A stretch of DNA of 64,000 bases from Coriaria nepalensis. Taxonomy: Eukaryota; Streptophyta; Magnoliopsida; Cucurbitales; Coriariaceae. Positions 45,805 through 61,143 of this stretch are shown piece after piece. The position numbers and the translations under genes were made by a program. The DNA lies in the NCBI GenBank assembly GCA_027186245.1, contig CP114483.1:4350001-4414000 (forward strand), written 5' to 3'. Each line of letters opens with the position of its first letter. Position 1 is the stretch's first letter. The notes below the pieces were generated by a model. It saw only the letters and a list, made by a program, of their open reading frames with translations. It made no database searches and was not told the DNA's origin.

Positions 45805-48668
45805 TCAGACGAGAATCTGAGACCTGGCAGCACCCCGGGAGCACTTCTTCCGGCCAGTCTTGCTAAGTGCACAGACACAGATCTCGAGAAGCTCATAGTC
45901 CTCTTCCCAGAATAACGAAGATGCCATCTCCAAATTCTCTAACAGCATTTTAGACGTCAAGTACCCAGCAATTGTCCATGTCTGGTAAAGTCTTGCTTGC
46001 TTTCCAATAAACTTTCCGGTTCGAGTGTCGTAATATTCAGGCCATCGATCATTTGACAGCCGCTTCTCAGCCACAGCAACTGCTTTCCGTGCCAATTCGA
46101 TTCGGCCCATTTTGATGCATGCCAGAGTGAACTGCATAAAAGACATCATTAAATTCACTTACTAACAGAAGAAATTAGAATCCTTGTAACATTCAATCTA
46201 CTACAGATTGACAGTATATCTCAATTTCTTAAGTTCAGTCTGCCTAAGCAGTTTCAGATTGGATTTAAATTGATATGAAGTGTTTATTTAAGAGTTCAGA
46301 AATTTAATAAAACAAATCCAAACAGAGATTTTAAAATGCTTAGGCAAACTGGGTCTTAATGGTGCTAGCAAATCAAAGCTTACCTGCCACAAGAGAGTAG
46401 GCCACGATCCACCGTTATGATATGACCAAGGGCTGAAAGAGTTGAACAGGTTGAACAAATACAAATAAATACCATAACAAACTGAACCATATGGTATATT
46501 TGAGCTTATCAAAATGTGTAGAAGAACTCACGTATTCTTCGGGTCACTGCCAGTGATTATACGCCACTCCTCATACTCCAAAGCAGGGTAACAAATCTTA
46601 ATAGGCATATGCCCCACAATATCATCCCATTTGGATTCAACCAGATTTAATATCAATTCATTTTGTCTTGGCGTACCTAATGACGTGACGATTGACCAAA
46701 GATTTCCAAGTGTGAAAAACCTAAAATCCATATGAGCTGGTTGCAAATTTCCTATCAAATAACCGCTTTCTTCTGGGATCCAATCCATTAGCCAAGGAGG
46801 AATTTGCTCAGGATATATATTGAATTTGTTCGTAGCATCCATGGAGTACTCTTCTGTCTTATATCGATAGATTTCGTTGATCTTCCTCATGTCCACCCAA
46901 TAATATTCTCTAATATGGAAGGACAATGCACTTAGTCTATTGTTAATGGCCCTCACCAAATTCTTGGATCCATCATTTACAGTGAGCATTTCACGGGAGC
47001 ACCGTAAAGCTGAATAAAACAAGGCCTATAACATAAATATAATTAACCTTGTTAGTTCCAGGAGCTAAATAATTACTCATGTCACCTTAAGAGATATTTT
47101 TCTTCAGCAAATGAAATACATTGAACAGACCTGGATCTCAAGGGGATGACCATGAATACCCATTCGACGATCAATCATGCAGGAGCCATCAGTGACCAAG
47201 AGCGATGGAAACATATCGAATCCATCGGCCAAACACAGGTTAAGTATCATTTTTAATCCAGTTTGAACATCCACCCTTTCTTGTAGGGCATAGTCACCCG
47301 TGATTTTTCCGTAAGCCCTCAAGAGGATGATCCACCATAGGCCTGCCAGAGAAGTAAAGACAAAATCATAAATCAAATCCAATTGGTGCTATAGCCAAGG
47401 GCTTCTTAAAGAAGAAAAATCCCCTGCTCGACCATAAAAAAATATTGTAGCTTATTAGTACCAGAATATTATAAAGTGGAGATGCACAAACCAGAATCTA
47501 CAGGTGCGACACGGCCAATCGCTGATTCACCGAAATCTGGATCTAGTACTTCTTCAAACTTATTTTCCTCAAGAGGAACAGTTCTCACTTTGAAACTTGC
47601 TGGCATCAAGCCCTGCCCTGGGCTGTAGCAATCCACCGTCTTCTCCCAACTCTAAGTTAAAAGAAGGGGGGGAAAAGACAGTTAGGAGAAGACTTTATAA
47701 GTATTTAGCATTAATTTTTTTTTTGGCCAAATTTAGCATTCATTGACACAGCCAAAATATATTAGTAGATAAGTTACGACCTCTTGAAACATAAATTGAC
47801 TCTAAACCATATTCATGTACAAATTAATTGAATGTCATGTAGTAAACTTTTATGTTAAATTAGCATCTAAAGAGAAAAACAGGATATATCACAATTGATT
47901 TACCTGCAATTGCAAGGTATGGAGGAGAAAGTTCCGGACAATCTCACCCTCGCCCTTAAGCAAGAATGCAAGGGCTGAAGGGATGAAATCTCGTATAAAG
48001 ACCTGATCATAATTCAACAGCTGCTTATCACCCGGATCATTTGCAGCCATAGTACCAACTGGACTCCCACAATACGACACAACCGCTTCACGCAATAACC
48101 TCCATGCCTCTTTCTCAACATCTGACTCCTCCCTTCTTGGCCAAATAGCCTCGAGTTTATGTAAACCCTCCTGGTTCTCTAAATTTACATTTTCAGCACC
48201 AACTTCTTGTCTAGACTCTTCGTCCTCTACAACATTCTCATCCTTGTCAATTCTTTCAACCACAAGGGGCTTTGCATTTATACCGCCCTGAACATATATC
48301 ATCTCGAAATTATTGTCGTTCACACGGGTCTCTACGGTCGTTGAAAATTCACACACCTTTGATGAAATGCTTGGAGAAGTAACATAAACACTATAACACC
48401 TTGATACAGGTCGAGATGGGCCAAAACTCGAACCCAGATACCGGAAAGCCCTCTGGGTATCATTAAAAATCCGTCTAAACCCAAGGTTTTGAAGATGACG
48501 GGTATCATGAAGGTAAGGGCAATCGTTAACATTTAAAGAATTGTAATTGGACAAGGTATGGTGACATTTCGAACGCGGAAACTGAAAAATCCATAAGCTT
48601 CGACAGGAACTAAGGATTTTACGACAAGGTTTCATGCTGTGATTGCCCAGGAAAGCGATAGCACTCAT
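45805..48668 (-). CDS. Alkaline/neutral invertase, organellar clade (GH100)
   Basis: Six exons (47904-48668, 47492-47651, 47131-47342, 46532-47025, 46384-46432, 45805-46131) give 668 residues. The N-terminal 180 residues are poorly conserved and basic/Ser-rich ([20 protein letters not shown]), as expected for a mitochondrial or plastid transit peptide. The catalytic GH100 domain begins near [20 protein letters not shown]. Family hallmarks: [95 protein letters not shown] and [20 protein letters not shown]. It hydrolyses sucrose to glucose and fructose at neutral pH. By sequence it groups with the Arabidopsis A/N-InvA and A/N-InvC type. No lesions. Confidence 0.93.
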
Positions 48669-49733
48669 CGCGGGTGAACAAATTAACAGAAACCCAACAG
48701 AAAATTAAATCCCTAGAAGATATATACATATACGACGACGAGTTTCTATCGATAATCACCGGATTGAAAAGATCAAATTGTGAGAAGTGGGTTTGCCTTT
48801 ATACTTACAGATCTTTAGAAGTAGTCAAATCGGAGACAAACCGAATTGCCGTGCAAGAAAATTGTATCTGAGATTGGTACAAGAATGGTGGGAAAAAGTG
48901 CGAGGACACCGTTTTCTATTTATATACTGCAATTTCTGGCCCCACCGCCTATCAAAAAACAAGAAGGGCTTTTGACAATTTGATGGGGAAAAGATTACAT
49001 ACAAATTTGTAGAACTCAAAAATAAAAAATTGAATTCTACGATGATCAATCCAAGCAGAGAGGTTTAATTCCACAGATGAAAAACCTATTTATGGAGTTC
49101 TGGTATATCGAGTCAATCAAGGCCGTTTATTTCGCGGAAGAAAAATGGAAAATCTATAATGGGCACGTGCGTGGCAGTAGCAAGCAAAAGGGTAGAAAGG
49201 AAAAAAAGAGAGAGATATCAGATATGGGTTGATGAGGTGGCAAGGTGATTGTGATCCACTACTTTTCATTTTGTATCTTTGCTTGTGTTCTCTTGGAAAC
49301 CTCATGTTGTTTGGATCACTCATATGTTGCCACGTGTCAATTGTCCTAGAAATCTTGGGTCCTCTCTTTTGAAGTCAATTTTTTCACTTTTTGCAGTAGA
49401 TATTGATCATCCAAAAAATATTGCAAAAAAAAATCCAACGACAATTAGGTGGAGGTATAATATGACCGCTATGTGAATGTTATACAGGGCTAAAAGCAAG
49501 TTGTTGGTTGTTCTATCTTTGCAACATGATGCCATTAACATACATAGATATAGCATCAGAAAATGAAACTCAAGAAAGGGGGGAAAAAAAAAAAGGCATT
49601 AGAAACTTGCTTGCTAGTGTTAGGTGCCAGAACTCACTTCCTGTAATACAGACCATATAGCAAATGTGCACATGCCGCCTTTGACGACCTTTTCGATAAA
49701 TCTTCACTCTCCATTTTAGGTGGATGGATGCCC
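48669..49733. promoter_or_regulatory. Invertase upstream region / ECHIDNA 3' flank
   Basis: The leader of the invertase is directly above 48668. An ABRE/G-box-like GCCACGTGTC lies at about 49327 and GGCACGTGCG at about 49160. No gene recognised. Confidence 0.4.
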
Positions 49734-51570
49734 TCAAACAACACTGAAAGCCGACTGTATTGTAGAAGAGACATGAGATGCAAGGGTTTGGGATGCAAAT
49801 TGTTGAAACTGCTTCTTGGCATCTGAAAAGAGAAACTAATCATTGTTATGGTTTCCATTTGAGATATATGGCTCCTATGAGTATAAGCACAATATCATAT
49901 AATGGTTTCTCATCCTAATCCAATTAGTTGAAAAATCATTTGTTGGTTTGTATAGTTCTTCCAATCCGCGCACGAGAAAATCATTCATCTCTTCCTCTTA
50001 ATGTCATTTTTCAGCATGAAGTTGAATTTTATAATGAAAAATTTTTTAAATGTAAAATTTCTTAAACTTGGCATGCTATAAGAAGGTATAAGATTCCAAT
50101 GGGTCCCTAAAATAGTCCACACCTTTTTGGCATTTGGTAAAGCCAACAATATTAGCGACGCTGAGAGTCAAACAAACTCCTACAACTAGGAGATAATCTG
50201 CTTGAAACCTTATGAGAGAAAATATTCCCAGCACGATCCAGGCAGCAGCCTACAGTTTTAGATAAGTAAAATTTAATAAAGAGAACATATTTTATCACAC
50301 TTTCTCATCACTAGCTTCAAATGGTAAATTCCAGATCATAGAGTAGGGATTTTGCCGAATAGGTATGGAAGGATTGATGATACTTGCTTACCGTAAGGTA
50401 CAAGGTCCACCAAAATAGCCACGAGTCTTTTTTGTTCATCCGAGCTAATGACTAAAGCAGAAACAAGAACCAACATGTACAACACATCTCATGATGATTA
50501 CTCTAGTAAACTATTAATGATTAAACCAAGGTATAAAGTATTTGTACTGAAGAGTTCATTAACCTCTTGGTCCAGGCTTTCAAATTTCCAGACACTCTCA
50601 CCCAGATCATTTATTTCATTCCACCACCTCAAACCGACCAAAATACGTCCACTCACATTCTTGACAACCCAAAAGTCAAGAGCAGCGAAAAGAACAGTCA
50701 CCACAAAAATGATAACAAAGCTATCGAAAAATAGAGTGGAAAGAATGTAGAATGCCAATGCTGCAGCCTGCAGAAAGAAAGAAGCAAAATATTATGTAGT
50801 GGATGGAACAAACAAAATAACAATCTCCTCAAGACAATATCAACTATCAAATAAAGTTTACCTTGAAAAGAACATGAAAAAAACATGTCTTTGGATTGGC
50901 ATAGTTCTCTACTGCTTGAGGCTGTAAATGAAAAGGGTGCTCATATCAATAGAAAGGAAACAAATAACTTCATTAATACACAATTAGGCACTTTTTTTTT
51001 GCAGCTCAGGAATAAACTAAATAATTAATTTAAAGCTGATTAACAAGTATCAGTTCAAAATCTTTCAGCTCACCTATATCATTTGTGATTTCAGTTTATC
51101 ATTAGTTTGCTCTCATCGCATCAACTCGATTGAATTATGCCTTATTTTTTGTGATCCAATCAATTTGTTTGAATTAAGCTTCTAAGAGAAGGAGGCAAAA
51201 AAACACTATTCCTTAAACAGATATTGAAAGAGAATCTATCTCTCTTCCATTTCCCCAAAAATTCTTTATGTTCAAACGAAAGGACAGGGTCATAATCTTT
51301 GAAAAGGAACCAAGAGTTGATCACAGAACCAGATCTGAGACCCTAACGCAAACATATTCAACCTCCAATCAGAACAACACCTAAATGCTAACCCAAAAAA
51401 AAGAAAGAAAAGAAACCATTGTGAGCGCGCAAATCACATAGGGACAAATGAGTGATGAGGCTCTAATAATTTCTACTGGCATCACAATAAATTTCACAGG
51501 AACGAACAGCATCGGTAAGAGGTGATAGGAATCAAGCGGGACCGAGTCAACTCACCTGGTTCGGATCCAT
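49734..51570 (-). CDS. ECH: ECHIDNA / TVP23-type trans-Golgi membrane protein
   Basis: Six exons (51556-51570, 50862-50921, 50564-50767, 50392-50451, 50123-50249, 49734-49822) encode 184 residues. Exon 1 encodes only MDPNQ, followed by PQAVENYANPKTCFFHVLFK. Membrane spans and signature segments: LAFYILSTLFFDSFVIIFVV, FAALDFWVVKNVSGRILVGL, RWWNEINDLGESVWKFESLD, ARMNKKDSWLFWWTLYLT, then WIVLGIFSLIRFQADYLLVV. The C-terminal cytosolic tail begins after GFTKCQKDAKKQFQQFAS. ECHIDNA is the plant TVP23 homologue at the trans-Golgi network, needed with YIP4 proteins for secretion and cell elongation. All splice sites are canonical. Confidence 0.93.
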
Positions 51571-52177
51571 GCTGGAGAAAAGTGCTCGATGATTACCTCT
51601 AAAAAATCAAGTACCAGAGATTCGATGAGTTTCACTAAATCTTTCTCAGGCCGTACTGTTTTTTCATTAAGAACTTTTCCCTCCCTCTCCCTGTCTCTCT
51701 TTCGATCAAATTTTCTGAGTGGGAGAAAACGCTTCCACGAAAAAATTTTAGTTTCAATGTCTTCTTCGTCGATCCAGCGCTCATTGCTCAAGCTATGCAA
51801 CTTCTTTATAAAAGTGCCCCTCACGTTTCTTAAAATTGCAATCAAGGACTCAGAAATTCAGAATACAAGACCGAGACCTGCATATATATACGACATGTCG
51901 TTTCAGACACAAGGCATCCCAAATGCAAAATCTCATTCCACAAGAAGTTGGAAAATTTCTACATTAGCCATGGTTCCAACCAAGGAATGCAAGAAAACCT
52001 TACATAATAAAAATAAAATAAAACATCTTAATCTGATACCGCATATGAAAATCTACTTGTGAAACTATCTCCCCATTCAAAATTTCAGAACTTTGTGGCC
52101 GTCATCACCTGCAGAAAATGCCGCTTCCCTCGATCGGCTTCTTACTATATCAAAAATCTAAGACACGGCAAACACGT
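51571..52177. promoter_or_regulatory. ECHIDNA upstream / PWP1 3' region
   Basis: The leader of ECHIDNA is likely the CT/GA-rich tract 51580-51760. The palindrome ACGACATGTCGT lies at 51890-51901. No separate gene; plus-strand frames here are unsupported. Confidence 0.4.
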
Positions 52178-53716
52178 TCAGTTTATTTTTGGGTTTTTGC
52201 GATACTTTCCAAATTTTCCTGCTATCCCCGCATCTGATATAGTATTCCAAACTTGCAATACACCCTTAGAGCCACCTATAGCCAGCAAGAAAGGGCAGTC
52301 GTCTGAGAAGGAAACCGAAAATATTGCTCCTGCTTTAGGATTCCTAGACGAAACACAGGAAGGCTGGTTATTCGACAAATCCCAGAGCTTGACCATCTTG
52401 TCCGTAGATCCAGTTGCAAGAATATTAGGCATAGAAGGATTATAACAAACACTACAAACAGCTTTCTCATGTGCATGGATAGTAAAACACGCCTTCAACG
52501 CAGACCCACTATGCCCGGACGTAGCAGCCCGAACATCAAACCCTTGTACTGTACCATCCTCAAGACTTGCCACGAACATGTGCTCTGCATGTGGGTCCCA
52601 AGCTAAGCCTTCCACATCAGCACTCACCAACCACTTGTACCCAGAGTGCAATGATTGATCAGCTCTCCCGTCCTTCATGACCAAAGACCTATCGAAGGAA
52701 CCACTTAGAAGAACACGTGGGGAATGCTGATTCCATGCAACAGCTTGAACCTTGTCTGAATGATGGTCCATTGTGATCTCACATTTTCCGGTAGCCAAAT
52801 CCCATATCTTCACCTTTTTGTCGGCACTTGCACTAGCTAGTATGTTTCTATACTCCTTGTTCCAAGCAAGACCCAAAACTGCATCAGTGTGGCTGCTTTC
52901 TTTGTATTTAACTGATGTCTTTCCTTTCTTCTTCTTCTCCTTCTTTTCAGCAATGCCTCCCAGAACCATACATGGTTCGACTTCTTCTATAACATCAAGG
53001 TCCCATATTTCAATGGATGGTTCCATTGATCCAACAGCTATAAAATTCCCTCTTTCTCCGCCTTTAAGAGGACAATCAAGCCATGCAGTGCTTAGAGGAA
53101 ATGCTGGAATGATAAGATCATGATGAACATACATGTTGGGATCTTCACCATCATTTGATTCCTCATAAACCCAAACTTCTAGATGGCTGACATCATCCTC
53201 GTTTCGTGCACAAACTATGACTGAATCCGTTGGATTGATTGCCATGTCTTCAAGCTCCTCAGAATCATCAGCCTCATCCTCATCATCATTATCATTGCTA
53301 TTTTTATTCTTCTTCAAGTACGGGTCCAAGTCATTACTTGGGTAGTAAAGGTCTCCTCCAACCTTTGAGCTGAATAATTCTACACCTTCATCCTCCTCAT
53401 TGTCATAATGTTCCATGTCAAGTTCCCTTAAACCAAGGGAAATATCATCAAAACCAATGCTCTTGGAATGAGAAGTACCAGTTCCAAGTGCCTTTGCTAC
53501 TGCTAGTGCATTGGCAACTTCATCAGAAGGCTTGTCATGATTGGATACTTCTTCAACATCCATATCTACATCTCTTTCCTCATCATCTTCCTCACTGCCT
53601 GATACAGTTTCTTCCACTCTGGCTTTCTTGATGATTTCTTCGACTTCCTCCTTCGAAGGAAGTTCAGCCACAGGATTTGAAAGCCCTTTGGGCACCCAAG
53701 AAATAGATGATATCAT
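52178..53716 (-). CDS. PWP1: Periodic tryptophan protein 1 (PWP1) homologue, WD40
   Basis: 512 residues in one coding exon. MISSISWVPKGLSNPVAELP is the typical PWP1 start. Residues 25-60 and 105-155 are acidic (GSEEDDEERDVDMDVEE; NDDEDEADDSEELEDMAIN). WD40 repeats follow, e.g. AVGSMEPSIEIWDLDVI, HTDAVLGLAWNKEYRNILAS, SADKKVKIWDLATG, HSDKVQAVAWNQHSPRVLLS, EKAVCSVCYNPSMPNILATG and STDKMVKLWDLSNN. A lysine tract (KKEKKKKGK) interrupts the propeller. PWP1 proteins act in the nucleus/nucleolus in ribosome biogenesis and chromatin. Just upstream, TTACAG|ATTTCC near 53741 suggests an intron in the 5' UTR. Confidence 0.92.
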   Translation of the reverse strand: MISSISWVPKGLSNPVAELPSKEEVEEIIKKARVEETVSGSEEDDEERDVDMDVEEVSNHDKPSDEVANALAVAKALGTGTSHSKSIGFDDISLGLRELDMEHYDNEEDEGVELFSSKVGGDLYYPSNDLDPYLKKNKNSNDNDDEDEADDSEELEDMAINPTDSVIVCARNEDDVSHLEVWVYEESNDGEDPNMYVHHDLIIPAFPLSTAWLDCPLKGGERGNFIAVGSMEPSIEIWDLDVIEEVEPCMVLGGIAEKKEKKKKGKTSVKYKESSHTDAVLGLAWNKEYRNILASASADKKVKIWDLATGKCEITMDHHSDKVQAVAWNQHSPRVLLSGSFDRSLVMKDGRADQSLHSGYKWLVSADVEGLAWDPHAEHMFVASLEDGTVQGFDVRAATSGHSGSALKACFTIHAHEKAVCSVCYNPSMPNILATGSTDKMVKLWDLSNNQPSCVSSRNPKAGAIFSVSFSDDCPFLLAIGGSKGVLQVWNTISDAGIAGKFGKYRKNPKIN

Positions 53717-54279
53717 TGGCAGTGTCTGGTGGAAATCTGTAAGGCATAGGTAAATCTAATTAATATATAATCCGTAAAAGAAACTCAAAACATCCAATCC
53801 ACTCATTATACGATCAGTATCCCTAATTGAAATCGAAAACAAGATACTACTATTATCATCAAGAATTTCATGGAAGTAGACACCGATACACATATAACAG
53901 ATAACAGACCAAACAGATAACAGATTTGCACTGTTATATAACAGCAAGCAACCAATTTCATTAAAGAGAAGAAGAAAAAAAAAACTCAGTAAAGCTTGTC
54001 ACTAACTTTTCTACAGGAAAAAGAAGCTTGTCCAGTGATTCAGATCTCGTCTCCTATCGTACAAAACGGACGATTTGGCTACAGTGGAGGATAAAGAAGA
54101 TGGTGACGGCCTGAGGAAGAAGAAGCTTTGGTTTAAACCTATTTAAAAATTAGGGCTAGATTATCATCATTTATGAAAATTTAGGTAATTTCAGAGCATC
54201 ACATAAATGGCAACTTCAACCCTAGATTGTAGAAGACTAAAACACTTCAATAATTGTAACTATAAGAGAGAAAACAAAT
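53717..54279 (-). promoter_or_regulatory. PWP1 leader and upstream region
   Basis: The 5' UTR probably contains an intron (acceptor near 53741, first leader exon around 53990-54110). No other gene before the tRNA. Confidence 0.4.
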
Positions 54280-54353
54280 GGCCTATTAGCTCAGTTGGTT
54301 AGAGCGTCGTGCTAATAACGCGAAGGTCGCAGGTTCGAGACCTGCATGGGCCA
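54280..54353 (+). tRNA. tRNA-Ile (anticodon AAU)
   Basis: 74 nt fold as a full cloverleaf: acceptor GGCCTAT/ATGGGCC with one G-U pair, D-arm GCTC/GAGC, anticodon stem TCGTG/CGCGA with one G-U pair and loop CTAATAA (anticodon AAT at 54314-54316), T-arm GCAGG-TTCGAGA-CCTGC, discriminator A. A-box TTAGCTCAGTTGG and B-box GGTTCGAGACC are intact, and no intron is present. A T-run follows at about 54366, fitting Pol III termination. It is a standard nuclear tRNA. Confidence 0.97.
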
Positions 54354-54879
54354 CTAAAATATATAATTTTTCTTTCTTTCCAGTTTTTTAATATTCCCAC
54401 TTGTTCCTTAACTTCTTTTCTTATTATTATTATTTTTAATTGTTTTTCTTACAGTTTTATTTTATTTTTATTTTTTACTTTTTCCTTACATTATTAGCTA
54501 ACAATTGCATATAAGCACCTCATGATCTCCATCAATTTACTAACGATTTGTATGGAACACGGTGATGATAAGTACAAAAAACACAACATTGCAAAACTAA
54601 AGTTTATTGGATTTTAAAAACAGTATTAGCAGAAAGAAATCAATGTCGACATATCCATAATCCATTGATAAGAAAACAAGAAACCCTATCTTCTTCTGAT
54701 CTCCAAAAGGCTAAATGCCCTATTCTCTCTATTCAGTAACAAATATATCTATAAAAGCATCGTCACATTCAGCTTAATTTAATAACAAGTGTATCTTCAA
54801 TGTAGTACCCACATTGCTCATTTGCTCCATTTTGGCACACGAAGGATGAGAAGATCACAAGCAGAATTGTAAATTCACT
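54354..54879. other. Spacer, tRNA / ARF1 3' UTR
   Basis: AT-rich; T-rich tract 54360-54490. The 3' UTR of ARF1 occupies the right-hand part. No gene recognised. Confidence 0.4.
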
Positions 54880-58404
<3,525 letters not shown>

Positions 58405-61143
58405 CTAGTCCTCAACCCAGCGGGCCCTGTGCTTGGCCCAAAGATAGTAAGCCCCGATCGGACCCCTGCCGCCAAACTCATACAGCTCCGGCTTAAGGTT
58501 CTTCTTATCCATCTCCTGCAAGACCGGAGTCAGAATATTCCATGCGGCAGCAAGCTCATCACTTCTCATGAAGACAGTGTTATCCCCGTTTATGACGTCG
58601 AGAATAAGATGCTCATACGAATCCGGCACATCTACATCATACCTACCATTTCGGGATATAAAAAAGCAGATAGATCAGTGCAAGAGAGCTGGGATTATGT
58701 CATGTCAACAATAGATATCAAAAGGCGATGGATGACATGACATGATCTATAATTACTTGTCAGTCTAAAAGAGCTTACTTGTCTTTGTAAAGCAGGTTGA
58801 GCTCAGGAGAATCGAGTTGCAACCCTAATCCTGGAATCTTGTTATTGACTCTGACAAGAATGGCTTCATCAGGAGTGTCTCGAAGAATGATCTCATTATT
58901 CGCAGACTCAGCCATATGACCCATGCGTTCGCCGTATAGGTTTCCAGGAACATGATCAAACTGTATCCGTATCTCCACGCTGCATTGATATATCTAATCC
59001 CATCAAGGGAAATGATGATATTATTAAAGAACCAAATCGATAGAACTCACCTGTGCTTGATAAGTCCAAAGCCGGATTTGATCAAAAAAGGCACACCATC
59101 CCATCGTGCATTGTCAATGTATAGTGCAGCAGCACAATATGTGGGGGTAAAATCATCCAAGGATAAACCTAGTTTGTCTTCCTTAGTACTCAATTTATAC
59201 TGTCCGAGAATGACATCAGTAGGGTCCAATATGCGGATTGATCTCAGAAGCTTGACCTGAAAAGAAGCTCTCACCAACTCCAGATAAATAAGCGGTTTGA
59301 AAATTATGCACTAAGCAACAGTCTATATACCTTCTCATTTCGAATATCTTCGCCACCTAGACTTATGGGTGGTTCCATGGCAAGTAATGCTATTGTTTGT
59401 AGTATATGACTGTGTACTATATCCCGAATGATCCCATAACCACCAAAATACCTGAATAAGAGAGCGTAAGTGATGATCTACTGTGAATGATTGTCCTAAA
59501 AAATAATGAAATGCTACTGTCATTACCTTCCTGCCTGAACACCAAGTTCTTCAGATAAAATGATCTGCGATATTTGTTTTCTGTTAGGTTGTTCCATGAA
59601 TGTTTGAATTTGATACTGAAGGTACGGGTGAATTTTTGTTTTATTTATGAAAGAAGTACCTGCACATTCCGGATGTATGTACGACTCCACAATGGCTGGA
59701 AAACTAAATTGGCAAACCTTAAGACTATAAGATTTTCAAGTAGGTTCTTCCCCAAAAGATGATCAATCCTGAAATATGATTGATAGAAGTAAAGAGAGAG
59801 ATCAGCCCATCTTCAAAAGTTACCACCAAAAGAAAATTAGATACCTGTATATTTGTTTCTCTTCAAAGTCAGAAAGAAGAGATTGTGTAAAGCGATGAGA
59901 AGACAATGCATCGAAGCCAAATGGTTTCTCAATGATTATACGGTTCCATCCCTTCTGGGTTTGAGCATTATTGGCAAGAGAGGATGCAACATCTAGAAGG
60001 GCTTCTTGTGGTATGGAAAGGTAAAATATCCTGTTAGCTTTCCCTCCCTGAGATATGAAAAGAGCAATTCTTTGTTCCAGGAAAAAAAAAAAACTATGGT
60101 ATCTCAGAAAGTGACATTAAGCTAACCTCGATCTTCTCCATTAGATCATTAAGCTTTGACATGCCATTTTTGTTATCATAACCTCCATTAAGATGATATG
60201 TTCTGTTGAGAAAAGCATCCAGTTTGTCCCCACAGTTTTCTCTGCAGAATATCATATTCTTTAAGATCAGTGTAACTTTTCAAAAAGTCAATATGAGAGT
60301 GAAAATGTGAAACATACTGATGGTCAATGCGGCAAGTTAAAGTGGAAGCAATAATGGAACGCAATTCTTCATCTGTCAAATCCGTCCTTGAATAACCAAA
60401 AATGGCTACATTCTGTAGCCAGGGGAAAGCATAACTCATATTACTAAAAAATGCCTACATTGTGTAGCCAGGGGAAAGCATAATTCATATATTCTTATAA
60501 ATAAGTTGATAAATCATCTTACATCAGGAAGAAAGCCACTGTAATACAGAGCAAATAATGCCGGAAAGATTTTACTCCTTGCCAGCTCGCCAGTAGCTCC
60601 TATTATAGCAACAGAAAGTGAGGGAGCTTTACCATTGTCAACAAAGAAATCAGTCGAACTTGTTCGGGAAGACGATGATGGAGAATCCGTGTTAGTGAAT
60701 GGTTTTCCAGAAATGTCAGGATGAAGATGAGCATGACTTGCTTTGGGTTGTGAAGCTGCTTTGGCTTCTTCTTCTCTGGAATCTGGAAACTTAATCATCA
60801 TCCTTCAATTTTTACTAAAAAAATTAAAAATAAAAAATAAATAAAAAAAGAAAACTTCAGTCTAACCACTGGATAAATTTAGGGCCAAAGCATGCACATA
60901 AAGTTGTTCTTCACATGAAGAAGTAATTTTCTTCAAATGTTCCGGAACCTGATCCTTATCTCGACTCTGTATGCTCTTGAGATCCTGAATCGGCCAAGGT
61001 TTTGTATCATCTCTCCAGAAAACATTGAGATTCTGAGATATCCATAGTCTTAAGCCATGGAATCTTTGGCAAAAATTGGCTGATCCTCCTCCATATGGCG
61101 TAAGTTGACTGCCTCGTACCAATCGAAAGTTGTTTGGTGCAAC
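58405..61143 (-). CDS. G6PD4: Glucose-6-phosphate dehydrogenase-like, G6PD4 type, first exon not found
   Basis: Eleven exons (60867-61143, 60523-60782, 60318-60412, 60127-60241, 59845-60047, 59660-59768, 59527-59564, 59331-59451, 59051-59256, 58779-58979, 58405-58642) encode 620 residues in one frame. The first starts at an acceptor (AACAG|GTTGCA) with no in-frame ATG, so a transit-peptide exon must lie upstream and was not identified. The nucleotide site is [19 protein letters not shown] and the substrate region is [20 protein letters not shown], where canonical enzymes have D-H-Y-L-G-K-E. These features, plus [17 protein letters not shown], match Arabidopsis G6PD4, a plastid-type form regarded as catalytically inactive or regulatory. 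It may steer other isoforms rather than make NADPH. Confidence 0.88.
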
